Assembly (NCBI RefSeq): GCF_041435355.1
Contig: NZ_CP108443.1
Span: forward strand, 372,001 to 436,000
From: Streptomyces sp. NBC_01276
Lineage (GTDB): Bacteria > Actinomycetota > Actinomycetes > Streptomycetales > Streptomycetaceae
Direction of reading: 5' to 3'
Length of the DNA stretch: 64,000 bases
In this document: positions 35,867 to 43,333 of the stretch, piece after piece
Layout of the letters: each line of letters starts with the position of its first letter
How positions within the stretch are numbered: position 1 is the stretch's first letter
Position numbers and translations under genes: made by a program
Notes under the pieces: model-generated
Told to the model about the DNA's origin: nothing
Seen by the model: only the letters and a program-made list of their open reading frames with translations
Database searches by the model: none

Positions 35867-36970
35867 GTGACCGTCGTGACCCAGACCCAGGACGCCGACA
35901 CCTCCGCGGCCAATGACCCGTTGCTGTCCTACACCGTCAGCACCACCCCGAGCCCGCTCAAGGCATCGCCGGAGAATCCGCAGGTCCCCGAGGAGATCGG
36001 GGAGGTGATCATTTCCGTCGCCCGGCAGAGCGGCACGCCGGCCGATGTCGAGTGGATCAGGGTGAAGGTCCCGGCCGGGACGATGGCACCCGACCTCGCC
36101 ACCGACCTGAACAAGATCAGCCCCCGCATCAGCCTCACGGGCTGGACCGTGCGCCTGGACGCGGCCGCCAAGGAGTTCGTCTGCGCACCCGCCGGAAGCC
36201 ACGCACCCATCGGCCCCGACACCGGGTTCACCATCCAGCTGTCCGACATCCCCGTCAGCCGGAAGGTCGGCACCGCCCCGGTCACCATCACCGAACGCTC
36301 CCGCACCGGGAGCTCCGCCTTCCAGGACCGCACCACCATCTTCAACCTCGGCAAGTTCCCCGCCGACTTCTACCTGCGCAACTTCCTGTGCGAGCCGTCC
36401 ATCATCGCCAACGGCGGCGACGTCAAGCTCACCTGGGAACGCTCCGCCAACGCCACCTACGAACTCCTCTACGGCGACGTCAACCGCGACGTCACCAACC
36501 GGACCAGCCTCGACATCGAAGGCATCAAGTCCGACACCACCTTCTACCTCCGCGCCACCACCGGCGACCCCACCAACCCCGTCATCCGCATCATCTCCGC
36601 CCAGGTCACCGTCACCCGGCCCGACCTCGAAGTCGGCAACCTCACCGTAGGCGGTGAACTGGCGATCACGGGGAAGGTCCTCACGCGGCAGGCACTCTAC
36701 ATTGGACTCAAAGAGCGGTGGCTGAAAACCGTGGCGAAGACCGATGGCATCCTCACCGCACGGCTCCAGGGAGCCATTGGCGCAAATCTCTATGTCGACG
36801 CAGGCCGGGGCCTCCACTACCTGACGCCCCTCGGGGACGGGCACAGCCCCTACCTGTCGATCCCGGTGCTCAAGGGTGAGGAAATCAAGCTCAAAGCCTC
36901 CACGAACGCCAACCCGAGCGTCGAGTGGTTCGGGTTCGGAAGGGATGAACTGGCTACTCCCTACCCGTAG
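35867..36970 (+). CDS. Modular binding-type protein A (conserved N-terminus, variable tip)
   Basis: The 367-residue protein from the GTG at 35867 (AAGGAG upstream) has about 255 residues shared with the gene at 37221. Both carry NDPLLSYTV, TTPSPLKASPENPQ, KFPADFYLRNFLCEPSII, NGGDVKLTWERSANA and SDTTFYLRATTGDPTNPV. These look like two beta-sandwich domains, the second fibronectin-like. A short bridge (LEVGNLTVGGELAITGKVL) leads to a unique C-terminal tip of about 95 residues (ALYIGLKERWLKTVAKTDGI, DAGRGLHYLTPLGDGHSPYL). The layout of constant base, GGxL bridge and unrelated tip resembles fibre or adhesin proteins. No signal peptide. Confidence 0.7.
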   Translation: MTVVTQTQDADTSAANDPLLSYTVSTTPSPLKASPENPQVPEEIGEVIISVARQSGTPADVEWIRVKVPAGTMAPDLATDLNKISPRISLTGWTVRLDAAAKEFVCAPAGSHAPIGPDTGFTIQLSDIPVSRKVGTAPVTITERSRTGSSAFQDRTTIFNLGKFPADFYLRNFLCEPSIIANGGDVKLTWERSANATYELLYGDVNRDVTNRTSLDIEGIKSDTTFYLRATTGDPTNPVIRIISAQVTVTRPDLEVGNLTVGGELAITGKVLTRQALYIGLKERWLKTVAKTDGILTARLQGAIGANLYVDAGRGLHYLTPLGDGHSPYLSIPVLKGEEIKLKASTNANPSVEWFGFGRDELATPYP

Positions 36971-37028
36971 ACCGCGATCGCCGGCATGAGACAAGCCCCC
37001 GCGGCGAACAGCGCGAGAACCGCGGGGG

Positions 37029-37151
37029 CACCTGGCACAAGCTGCCCATGCTCAGCCAGAACAGTACGACCTCCCCCTCGCCGAATCCGAGATCCGCTCC
37101 GGCTTCCTCACCCTCGACGACGTCGTCGCACACAGCCGCGTCAACCGCTAA
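37029..37151 (+). pseudogene. Duplicated and frameshifted 3' end of the third operon gene
   Basis: The sequence repeats the end of the 32349-35804 gene: HKLPMLSQN, then after a missing base YDLPLAESEIRSGFLTLDDV and AHSRVNR with a stop at 37149-37151. The original reads EKLPILSQD, YDLPLAEPEIRSGFLTLDDA, AHSRTDH. Its position between the two paralogues shows that the duplication unit included the tail of the upstream gene. Confidence 0.85.
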
Positions 37152-37220
37152 AGAACACTCCGTTGTTGTGCGCCATCCCGCGCCCGGGGCGGCGCGGCCA
37201 CCGAACCCCGAGGAGTTTTC

Positions 37221-38357
37221 GTGACCCTGATCGTCCAGATGCAGGACGCAGGCACCGCCGCCAACGACCCCCTGCTGTCGTATGCCGTCACCACCACCCC
37301 CAGCCCGCTGAAGGCCTCACCGGAGAACCCGCAGGCCCCGGAGGAGATCGGGGAGATCGTCATCTCCGTCTCCCGGCAGAGCGCCACCCCGGCGGATGTG
37401 AGGTCGATCCGGGTGAAGGTGCCGGCCGGCGCCATGTCGCCGGACCTCGCCACCGACCTGGCGAAGGTCACCCCGAGGATCAGTCTCACCGGCTGGAGCA
37501 GCCACCTGGATGCCGCAGCGAAGGAGTTCGTGTTCTCGCCCGCGGCCAGTCACACGCCGATCGGCCCGGACCTCGGCTGCACCATCCAGCTGTCCGACAT
37601 CCCGGTCAGCCGCAAGGTCGGCACCGCTCCCATCACCCTGACGGAATCATCCCGCACCGGATCCTCCGCTTTCCAGGACCGGACCACCGTCTTCAACATC
37701 GGGAAGTTCCCTGCCGACTTCTACCTGCGCAACTTCCTGTGCGAACCCTCGATCATCCCCAACGGCGGTGACGTCAAGCTGACCTGGGAACGCTCCGCCA
37801 ACGCCAAATACGACCTGCTGTACCCCGGTGTCGAACGGGACGTTACCGACCGCTCCAGACTGGAACTCGAGGACATCAAGTCCGACACCACCTTCTACCT
37901 CCGCGCCACCACCGGCGACCCCACCAACCCCGTCGTCCGCATCCTCTCCACCCAGGTCAGCGTCCTCAGGCCCGACCTCGAAATCGGCAACCTCGACGTA
38001 GGAGGCACCCTCAACGTCGCCGGCGGCTGGTTCGAGGATTCCGTCGACCTGCCCACAGATCCCACGGGCAACGGTGTCCGGCACTACGTCGTCCCGGACG
38101 ACGGATTCTTTGAAGGGTGGGTAAGACTGGAGCCCAGCCAAAACACACACCACGTGTTCCTGCGCGTGTGGAATTCCCATGACTACACCAAGGTGTCGCA
38201 GGCAACCGCGTACAGCGACCCGCGCGACGCACAATACGCCTCTCTCTTCAGGACGGCCCGGAAGGGAGAGAGCATTTACATTGCCAGGAGTGGCCCCGTC
38301 GAAAATACCGGCTTTGAGGCCCACCTGAGGTTCACGCGGATGGGCCGCAAGAGCTGA
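37221..38357 (+). CDS. Modular binding-type protein B, paralogue of A with a different tip
   Basis: The 378-residue protein from the GTG at 37221 (GAGGAG upstream) matches the 35867-36970 product closely over its first 255 residues. After the same bridge (LEIGNLDVGGTLNVAGGWF) it carries an unrelated tip of about 110 residues (GNGVRHYVVPDDGFFEGWVR, FLRVWNSHDYTKVSQATAYS, GFEAHLRFTRMGRKS) that looks like a jelly-roll-type sandwich. It is the last gene of the operon. Base use in the tip (GAAAATACC, ATTTACATT) is slightly more AT-rich than in the shared part, which hints that the tip came from elsewhere. Confidence 0.7.
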   Translation: MTLIVQMQDAGTAANDPLLSYAVTTTPSPLKASPENPQAPEEIGEIVISVSRQSATPADVRSIRVKVPAGAMSPDLATDLAKVTPRISLTGWSSHLDAAAKEFVFSPAASHTPIGPDLGCTIQLSDIPVSRKVGTAPITLTESSRTGSSAFQDRTTVFNIGKFPADFYLRNFLCEPSIIPNGGDVKLTWERSANAKYDLLYPGVERDVTDRSRLELEDIKSDTTFYLRATTGDPTNPVVRILSTQVSVLRPDLEIGNLDVGGTLNVAGGWFEDSVDLPTDPTGNGVRHYVVPDDGFFEGWVRLEPSQNTHHVFLRVWNSHDYTKVSQATAYSDPRDAQYASLFRTARKGESIYIARSGPVENTGFEAHLRFTRMGRKS

Positions 38358-38719
38358 ACGGCCCTGGCCCGCCTCGCACAGCGAGCTCGCCTGTCGCACG
38401 TGCGTGACCGGACAACCGGCAGACAAGACACCGGTGAGCTTCCCCAGGTTCAACACGCTGACCCTCCCGGGGAATGCACCAGCCGCACCGCAGTACGCAA
38501 TGCGCGATGGCTGATGGCCGGCACCGGCCCGACGGTGCGCGCGCACCGCACCGCGATGCGCACCGTGGTGCGCTCGGCGGCCGGCCGACTGGCCGATGGT
38601 GCGGCCCCGGTTCTGAGATAGCGTTCCATCCCTTTGTTTCATCCTAGATTGCCGGTTTGAGGATGGTTCATGTGCCTCGCCATGTGAGGGTGGATTCCTG
38701 GGTGAGGGCCTCACCGACG
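38358..38719. other. Operon 3' flank without a recognisable gene
   Basis: No gene is seen. The stretch at about 38530-38610 is rich in short inverted and direct GGTGCGC/GCGCACC units and could form secondary structure. The downstream part (38640-38720) is probably already the edge of the IS5 fragment. Confidence 0.35.
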
Positions 38720-38996
38720 CCCCGAGGCCCTGCTCGGCGACAAGGGCTACGACTCCAACCCGAACCGGGAAGAGCTGCGCAAACGCCGGATCCTGCCCGT
38801 CATCTCCCGCAGGGGATGCCCGAACACCAAAGACATGGGCAAGCTCCGCTACGTCGTGGAGCAGACCTTCGCCCTGCTCCACCAGTTCAAACGACTCGCC
38901 GCCCGCTGGGAACGCCTCACCGAACTCCACGACGCCTTCGTCTCTCTTGCCTGCAGCCTCATCTGGTGGCGCCGGCTTAAGAAGGCCCGCTCATGA
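38720..38996 (+). pseudogene. IS5-family transposase, C-terminal fragment
   Basis: The frame gives EALLGDKGYDSNPNREELRK, RRILPVISRRGCPNTKDMGK, LRYVVEQTFALLHQFKRLAA and RWERLTELHDAFVSLACSLI, the last third of a DDE_Tnp_1-type IS5 transposase including the catalytic Glu (VVEQTF). It ends at the natural stop. The first two-thirds are missing. Confidence 0.8.
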
Positions 38997-38999
38997 TCC

Positions 39000-39355
39000 T
39001 GTTACGAGCTCTCAGCGCGGCATCAAGGTTGAAGCCGAGCGGCTCCGCGAGGCCTTCCGCCAGGACTGGGCCCCCAGCCGCCCTTGGTCGAGGACGAACT
39101 GGGCAGGCAAATGCTTGCGCTCCTGGGCCAGCTCACGGCCGCCTGCGCCGCCGCAGACGAACTCGCCCAGGCGGTGGAGGAAGTCTTCCCGCAGCATCCT
39201 GACGCGGAGAGCACTCCGACTGGCACGCCGCCGCCCAGCGCAACCTATTCGACCGGCTGCTCGGCCGGCTCCACCACTGCCCCAAGAACCGCCGGCTTCG
39301 ACGAATGCGCCACCTTCCCCCCCTCGGACGAAGCCCTCAGTACGGCGGTCGCATA
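39000..39355 (+). pseudogene. IS110-family transposase remnants
   Basis: Pieces in different frames read VEAERLREAFRQDWAP, LVEDELGRQMLALLGQLTAA with FPQHPDAE, then DWHAAAQRNLFDRLLGRLHH and DECATFPPSDEALSTAVA. These are the pre-C-terminal and terminal blocks of IS110 transposases, joined with the middle deleted. Inactive. Confidence 0.6.
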
Positions 39356-39368
39356 GGCCGAGGACCGA

Positions 39369-39527
39369 TCAAGTCGGAGGTTTCACCCAGGGAGCCAGAC
39401 GTTCCCAGACTGCCAGATTCTCGCGCCAGTAACGGAAGACGGTTCCCTGGACGATGTCGAGCTGTCCGGCTGCGACCAGGCCGGAGGCCAGACTCGGCCC
39501 GCCCGCATCGGCCTCGAAGGCAATCAC
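39369..39527 (-). CDS. Small unknown protein downstream of the 75-residue gene
   Basis: A 52-codon frame from a GTG at 39527 reads VIAFEADAGGPSLASGLVAA then GTVFRYWRENLAVWERLAPW. It starts 3 bases after the stop of the preceding gene, so it would be translationally coupled. It may be a real small protein or the start of a gene cut by the IS110 debris. Not recognised. Confidence 0.35.
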   Translation of the reverse strand: MIAFEADAGGPSLASGLVAAGQLDIVQGTVFRYWRENLAVWERLAPWVKPPT

Positions 39528-39529
39528 CG

Positions 39530-39757
39530 TCAATCGGGAATCACCAAACCAAGCTCACGCAACTGCGGAAGGCAGGCCTCCAGACACGCCTCCAGAGAGA
39601 CGGCGTCCGTGCGAACCAGGAGATCATCCCGCAACGGAGCCCCGCTCGCGACGAACGTCCAGGGCTTCGTCGCATGGCGCATGCGCTCGGCGTCGACCTT
39701 GAACAACACCGTCACACCCTGCTCTGCCAACGACTCCATGACCCGCGCTACGTTCAT
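39530..39757 (-). CDS. Small unknown protein
   Basis: The 75-residue product reads MNVARVMESLAEQGVTVLFK, then RHATKPWTFVASGAPLRDD and LEACLEACLPQLRELGLVIP, an alpha/beta pattern with good coding statistics. GGGGGTGGAG lies upstream of the ATG. With the IS21 and the cargo element removed, it lies downstream of the interrupted gene at 42141-43496 on the same strand, so the two probably formed an operon. No function recognised. Confidence 0.55.
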   Translation of the reverse strand: MNVARVMESLAEQGVTVLFKVDAERMRHATKPWTFVASGAPLRDDLLVRTDAVSLEACLEACLPQLRELGLVIPD

Positions 39758-39920
39758 CGCGTCTCCACCCCCTGCCTGAAATCGAACAGCCAGAAGTGTC
39801 GGCGTACACGTGAACGTCCCCACCCGCGTACGGATGAAAAGGGACAGTTGCTGATGCGTTGAGACCTGCTGCTCGGCACTCTGCTGCTTGGTCGGTGAGA
39901 GGCGGCAGGAGGCGGTCGAG

Positions 39921-41339
39921 GTGGTTCTGGATCCGCATCGTTGGTTGGAATTGCGGCGCTTCCGGAGTCTGTTGGAGTCCGGGGCGATCAGCCTGTCAGA
40001 GGTGGCCCGGGAGACCGGGCTGGACCGGAAGACGGTCCGCAAGTATCTGTCGGCACTGGGGCCGGCGACCCCGCCACGGCGGTCGCCGAGCGGGCGGTCG
40101 AAGGCGAGGGTGATCGACGAGTTCGCTCCGCTGGTCGACTCGATGTTGCGGGCGGAGATTCTGATGAAGGCTGCGGTGATCCACGGGCGGCTGGTGGCGG
40201 AGTACGGGTTCACCGGCAACTATCAGCGGACCAAGCTCTACGTTCAGGAAGCCCGGCCTCGGATCGCCCAGGAGCTCGGCATCACGCCGAAGGAACTTGC
40301 CGGGATGCACCGCCGGTTCGAGGTGATCCCGGGCGCCCAGGCCCAAGTCGACTGGGGCGACGAGGGCAAGATCCTCGCCCACATGGGCATCCGGAAGGTC
40401 TACTCCTTCCACATGACGCTGTCGTACTCGCGCGACCCGTTCCGCTGCTTTACCACCAGCCAGGACCTGCAGACCTTCTTCGACTGCCACCGCCGGGCCT
40501 TCGCCCATTTCGGCGGGGTGCCGATGACGATCGTCTACGACCGCACGAAGACGGTCGTGCGCCGACACGTCGCACCGGGTGAGGCCGTCCCGCTGCATCC
40601 GGAAGCGGTCGGGTTCGCCGGCCATTACGACTTCGACATCGACGTCCTGGCCGCCTACCGGCCCACCGGCAAGGGACGCGTCGAACGGCAAGTCCTCATC
40701 GTCCGCGATCATGTCTTGTCCGGCCGGTCCTTCTCCTCCGTCGAGGAGATGGACGCTGCCTTCGCCGCATGGGTGCCGCAGCGGCGGGCTCAGGCCCACA
40801 GGACCCACCAACAGATCATCGGAGAGCGGGCGGCCCGCGATCACGTGGCTCTCAAGCCGCTGCCTTCGACTCCGTATCTGGTGGCCGAACGGCACCTGCG
40901 GCCGGTCGGCAAGGACTGCCTGGTCGCTTTCGGCGGCAACCTCTACTCGGTGCCTGCCCGCAGGGTCCGACCGCGTCAGCTGGTGGAGATCCGGGCCACG
41001 AAATCGCAGGTCATGCTGCACTCCACCGTCGCTGACTCGACTGGCGAGACGCTGCTGGCCACCCACCCGCGGGCGGTCGGCCGCGGGGTCTGCGTCGTCG
41101 ACGAGGCCCACTGGGACGGTCTGCCCACCGGCAAGGGACGCCGCACCACCACCGGCGATGTCCTGCCCCGGCCCCGCCAGGAGCGTCCACGGGGCGAGGA
41201 GGCCGGACCCCTGCAGGCCCTGCTGAACCGGGCCGCAGCCACCCGCATCGAGGTCGGCCGCAGGCCGCTGTCGGTCTACGACGAGCTGACCGGCACCCGT
41301 CCCTTCACCACCCGTCCGAGCACGAGGGAAACGTCTTGA
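39921..41339 (+). CDS. istA: IS21-family transposase
   Basis: This 472-residue DDE transposase cuts and joins the IS ends. The GTG at 39921 has AGGAGG 8 bases upstream and is preferred over the in-frame TTG at 39888. It has a helix-turn-helix ISLSEVARETGLDRKTVRKY (about 18-37). The catalytic acids lie in AQAQVDWGDEG (Asp), MTIVYDRTKTVV (Asp) and GKGRVERQVLI (Glu). A beta-barrel C-terminal part (CLVAFGGNLYSVPARRVRPR) follows. Its stop overlaps the istB start by four bases, as usual in IS21. Confidence 0.92.
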   Translation: MVLDPHRWLELRRFRSLLESGAISLSEVARETGLDRKTVRKYLSALGPATPPRRSPSGRSKARVIDEFAPLVDSMLRAEILMKAAVIHGRLVAEYGFTGNYQRTKLYVQEARPRIAQELGITPKELAGMHRRFEVIPGAQAQVDWGDEGKILAHMGIRKVYSFHMTLSYSRDPFRCFTTSQDLQTFFDCHRRAFAHFGGVPMTIVYDRTKTVVRRHVAPGEAVPLHPEAVGFAGHYDFDIDVLAAYRPTGKGRVERQVLIVRDHVLSGRSFSSVEEMDAAFAAWVPQRRAQAHRTHQQIIGERAARDHVALKPLPSTPYLVAERHLRPVGKDCLVAFGGNLYSVPARRVRPRQLVEIRATKSQVMLHSTVADSTGETLLATHPRAVGRGVCVVDEAHWDGLPTGKGRRTTTGDVLPRPRQERPRGEEAGPLQALLNRAAATRIEVGRRPLSVYDELTGTRPFTTRPSTRETS

Positions 41340-42106
41340 GCGAGCTGGTCTCCACCCGCATCCGCAACACGGCCGGCAAGCTCGGCCTGCCCCACCTGGC
41401 CGAAACGATCAACGAGTACACCCGCCGGGCCGACGAGGGGAAGATGGGCTACCTCGACTTCCTCGACCTGGTTTTGTCCGAGGAACTGGCCGTCCGCGAC
41501 GACCGCCGCTTCCGTCAGGGCCTGCGGCTCTCGAAGCTGCCACACCACAAGACGCTCGACGAGTACGACTTCTCCTTCCAGCCCGACCTCGACCCGCGCA
41601 AGGTCAAGGACCTCGCCACCCTCTCGTTCGTCGACGGCAAAGCGAACGCCGCCCTGCTCGGGCCGCCCGGGGTCGGCAATACACACATCGCCGTCGCTCT
41701 CACGGTCGCAGCCTGCCGGGCCGGCTACTCGATCTACTTCACCAGCCTCGACGACATGGTCCGCAATCTCAAAACCGCCGAGGCCGCCGGACGGCTGACG
41801 AACAAGCTCGGCACCTACCTGCGGCCCAGCGTTCTCGTCGTCGACGAAGTCGGCTACCAGCCCCTTGAACGAGCCGAGGCAAACCTGGTCTTCCAGGTCA
41901 TCTCCAAGCGCTACGAGAAGGGCTCCATCATCCTGACCTCGAACAAGACCTTCAGCGAATGGGGCCAGGTCTTCGGCGACGAGGTCCTCGCCACCGCCAT
42001 CCTCGACCGGCTCCTCCACCACTGCGAAGTGATCTCCATCAACGGCCCCAGCTACCGGCTCAAGAACCGCCTCAAGGCCATCGAGCGGGACAACGACGTG
42101 GCCTGA
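41336..42106 (+). CDS. istB: IS21-family helper ATPase with a damaged Walker A motif
   Basis: The 256-residue AAA+ helper normally selects target DNA and activates IstA in an ATP-dependent way. Starting at the TTG at 41336 it has the N-terminal IstB helices (LGLPHLAETINEY, DFLDLVLSEELAVRDDRRF). The P-loop reads LLGPPGVGNTHIAVAL, the Walker B VLVVDEVGYQPL, and sensor 1 IILTSNKTFSEW. The invariant P-loop lysine (GKTH) is Asn here (AAT), which should abolish ATP binding. Otherwise it is intact and full length. Confidence 0.92.
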   Translation: MSELVSTRIRNTAGKLGLPHLAETINEYTRRADEGKMGYLDFLDLVLSEELAVRDDRRFRQGLRLSKLPHHKTLDEYDFSFQPDLDPRKVKDLATLSFVDGKANAALLGPPGVGNTHIAVALTVAACRAGYSIYFTSLDDMVRNLKTAEAAGRLTNKLGTYLRPSVLVVDEVGYQPLERAEANLVFQVISKRYEKGSIILTSNKTFSEWGQVFGDEVLATAILDRLLHHCEVISINGPSYRLKNRLKAIERDNDVA

Positions 42107-42377
42107 CGACCCACGTCGATTCCTGCGGCCGAGCACCTGATCAGTCGTTGCCCACCCGCTGAAAGATCTCGGAGAACTCGCCGTTATCGATCAGCCCGGC
42201 GATGACGGCAGTCATGCTGTCGATGCCGGGATCCCTGACGATCAGGCCGTCCGAGTCCCAGAAGTACCGGCCCCCGAGGGCCTCGTCGGTCCCTGCCCAG
42301 AGTTTCATCAGACGCTCGACTTCCGCGACGCTGAAGACGGTCGCGGTTCAACGAGATCCATCCTTTGTGGACGATCG

Positions 42378-42414
42378 CGCAATTCCCCACCCCGGCAGTC
42401 ACGTAATTCCCCAG
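42378..42414 (-). repeat. Left-end repeated motifs of the cargo element
   Basis: Two minus-strand copies of GTGGGGAATTNCGyGA occupy 42378-42390 and 42402-42414. They are the likely transposase-binding sites of the left end. Confidence 0.65.
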
Positions 42415-42444
42415 GTCCCCTCACAAGTCCGCCTGCGGGCTTGT

Positions 42445-42472
42445 ACCGGTTCCCCCAAGCGGGGGAACCGGT
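42445..42472. repeat. Perfect 12-bp-stem hairpin in the cargo leader
   Basis: ACCGGTTCCCCC (42445-42456) and GGGGGAACCGGT (42461-42472) are exact inverted copies around the loop AAGC, lying about 90 bp before the cargo start. It could be an operator, a transcription-limiting hairpin that insulates the cargo, or a resolution site. Confidence 0.55.
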
Positions 42473-42561
42473 TCGTACCCGCGGGCGACGCCTGCTCCTC
42501 ACAGCGGGTGCGATCTTCGAGATGACAAGAACCGGAGTCACCGCGTGACCTGAGGAGCACT

Positions 42562-43203
42562 ATGACCGCCGTCGACACACCTCGGACCGGATGGCGTGGC
42601 ACATGGCGGGCCGCTCACGCGCCCGTCGAAGGAGTCCCCCGCTGGGCCCGTACCGTCGCCCACGCCATCCCGTTCATCGTCCTGCCGTCCGGCATCTGGC
42701 GGATCGCGACCGTCGTATTCGACGTCGCCGGCGACGGCCGACACCACGGCGCTGCCGACACCACAGTGGGCCTTCCCAACCCGGTGTACGTGACCTTCCT
42801 GTCGCTCCTCTCTGAGCTCCTCGCGTTCGCCGCCGTGGGTCTCATCGCCGCGTGGGGCGAGGTGTTCCCCGGCTGGATACCGGTACTGCGCGGACGCCGA
42901 GTGCCGCTCCTGGCCGCCGTGATCCCCGCCGCGCTCGGCGCCACCATCCTCACGGCCCTGTGGACCACCCTCGCCGTCCAGATCGGTTCCGGGGTCACGC
43001 TCCAGGGAAACCCGCTTCCGGCTGACTTCCCCACCGTCACGCTGCACGGCTGGCGCCTCGGCTTCTTCCTCGCCACCTACGCCCCGCTCCCGCTCTGGGG
43101 ACCGCTCCTCGCCCTCCTCACCATCGCCTACTGGCGGCGCCGCACTCCAGGCCTGCGCACTCCCACAGCGTTGGCCGGGTCCTGCCCGTCCCCGCCCAGA
43201 TGA
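42562..43203 (+). CDS. Four-segment membrane protein, cargo of the non-autonomous element
   Basis: The 213-residue product (GAGGAG 6 bases before the ATG) has hydrophobic segments VAHAIPFIVLPSGIWRIATV, LSLLSELLAFAAVGLIAAW, VPLLAAVIPAALGATILTAL and GFFLATYAPLPLWGPLLALL. Conserved-looking polar residues lie between them. This resembles a family of small actinomycete integral membrane proteins of unknown function. It is the only gene in the element, has its own terminator (43180-43222), and points toward the right end. Confidence 0.75.
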   Translation: MTAVDTPRTGWRGTWRAAHAPVEGVPRWARTVAHAIPFIVLPSGIWRIATVVFDVAGDGRHHGAADTTVGLPNPVYVTFLSLLSELLAFAAVGLIAAWGEVFPGWIPVLRGRRVPLLAAVIPAALGATILTALWTTLAVQIGSGVTLQGNPLPADFPTVTLHGWRLGFFLATYAPLPLWGPLLALLTIAYWRRRTPGLRTPTALAGSCPSPPR

Positions 43204-43222
43204 CAGGCGGGGACGGGCAGGA
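43180..43222 (+). terminator. Strong terminator of the cargo gene
   Basis: A 17-bp perfect stem (beginning TCCTGCCCGTCCCCG at 43180-43196 and 43206-43222) brackets a 9-base loop that contains the cargo stop codon. It lies inside the element and should isolate the cargo from the host gene. Confidence 0.75.
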
Positions 43223-43262
43223 TCCACGCGGCCTGAGTAGCCCTCCGCCACCGGCATCCCCA

Positions 43263-43333
43263 TGGGGAATGGTGACCGTGCGGGTGGGGAATTTCGTGGT
43301 GCTCAAGCAGCTGGGAGTGGGGAATTGCGTGAC
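43263..43333 (+). repeat. Right-end repeated motifs of the cargo element
   Basis: TGGGGAAT motifs start at 43263, 43285 and 43318. The last two extend to the GTGGGGAATTNCGTG form seen, inverted, at the left end. They are likely the transposase-binding sites of the right end. Confidence 0.65.

Larger units (their letters stand above)
39870..42135. mobile_element. IS21-family insertion sequence
   Basis: This is an istA/istB pair with TGCTCGGC at the left edge (39870-39877) and its inverted copy at the right edge (42128-42135). ACCTG occurs at both edges (39864-39868 and 42135-42139) as a possible target duplication, so boundaries are good to a few bases. It landed just beyond the stop codon of the minus-strand gene ending at 42141. 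Confidence 0.7.

Noticed and set aside
27374..38357. Prophage or contractile tail cluster
   Set aside because: The tips look fibre-like, but there is no sheath, tube, baseplate, ATPase, capsid, terminase or lysis gene, so I do not call it phage-derived.
42378..43333. Plasmid replication iterons
   Set aside because: The GTGGGGAATT motifs are inverted between the two ends of a unit that interrupts a gene and is flanked by a target duplication. That fits transposition ends better than an origin, and no Rep protein is encoded.
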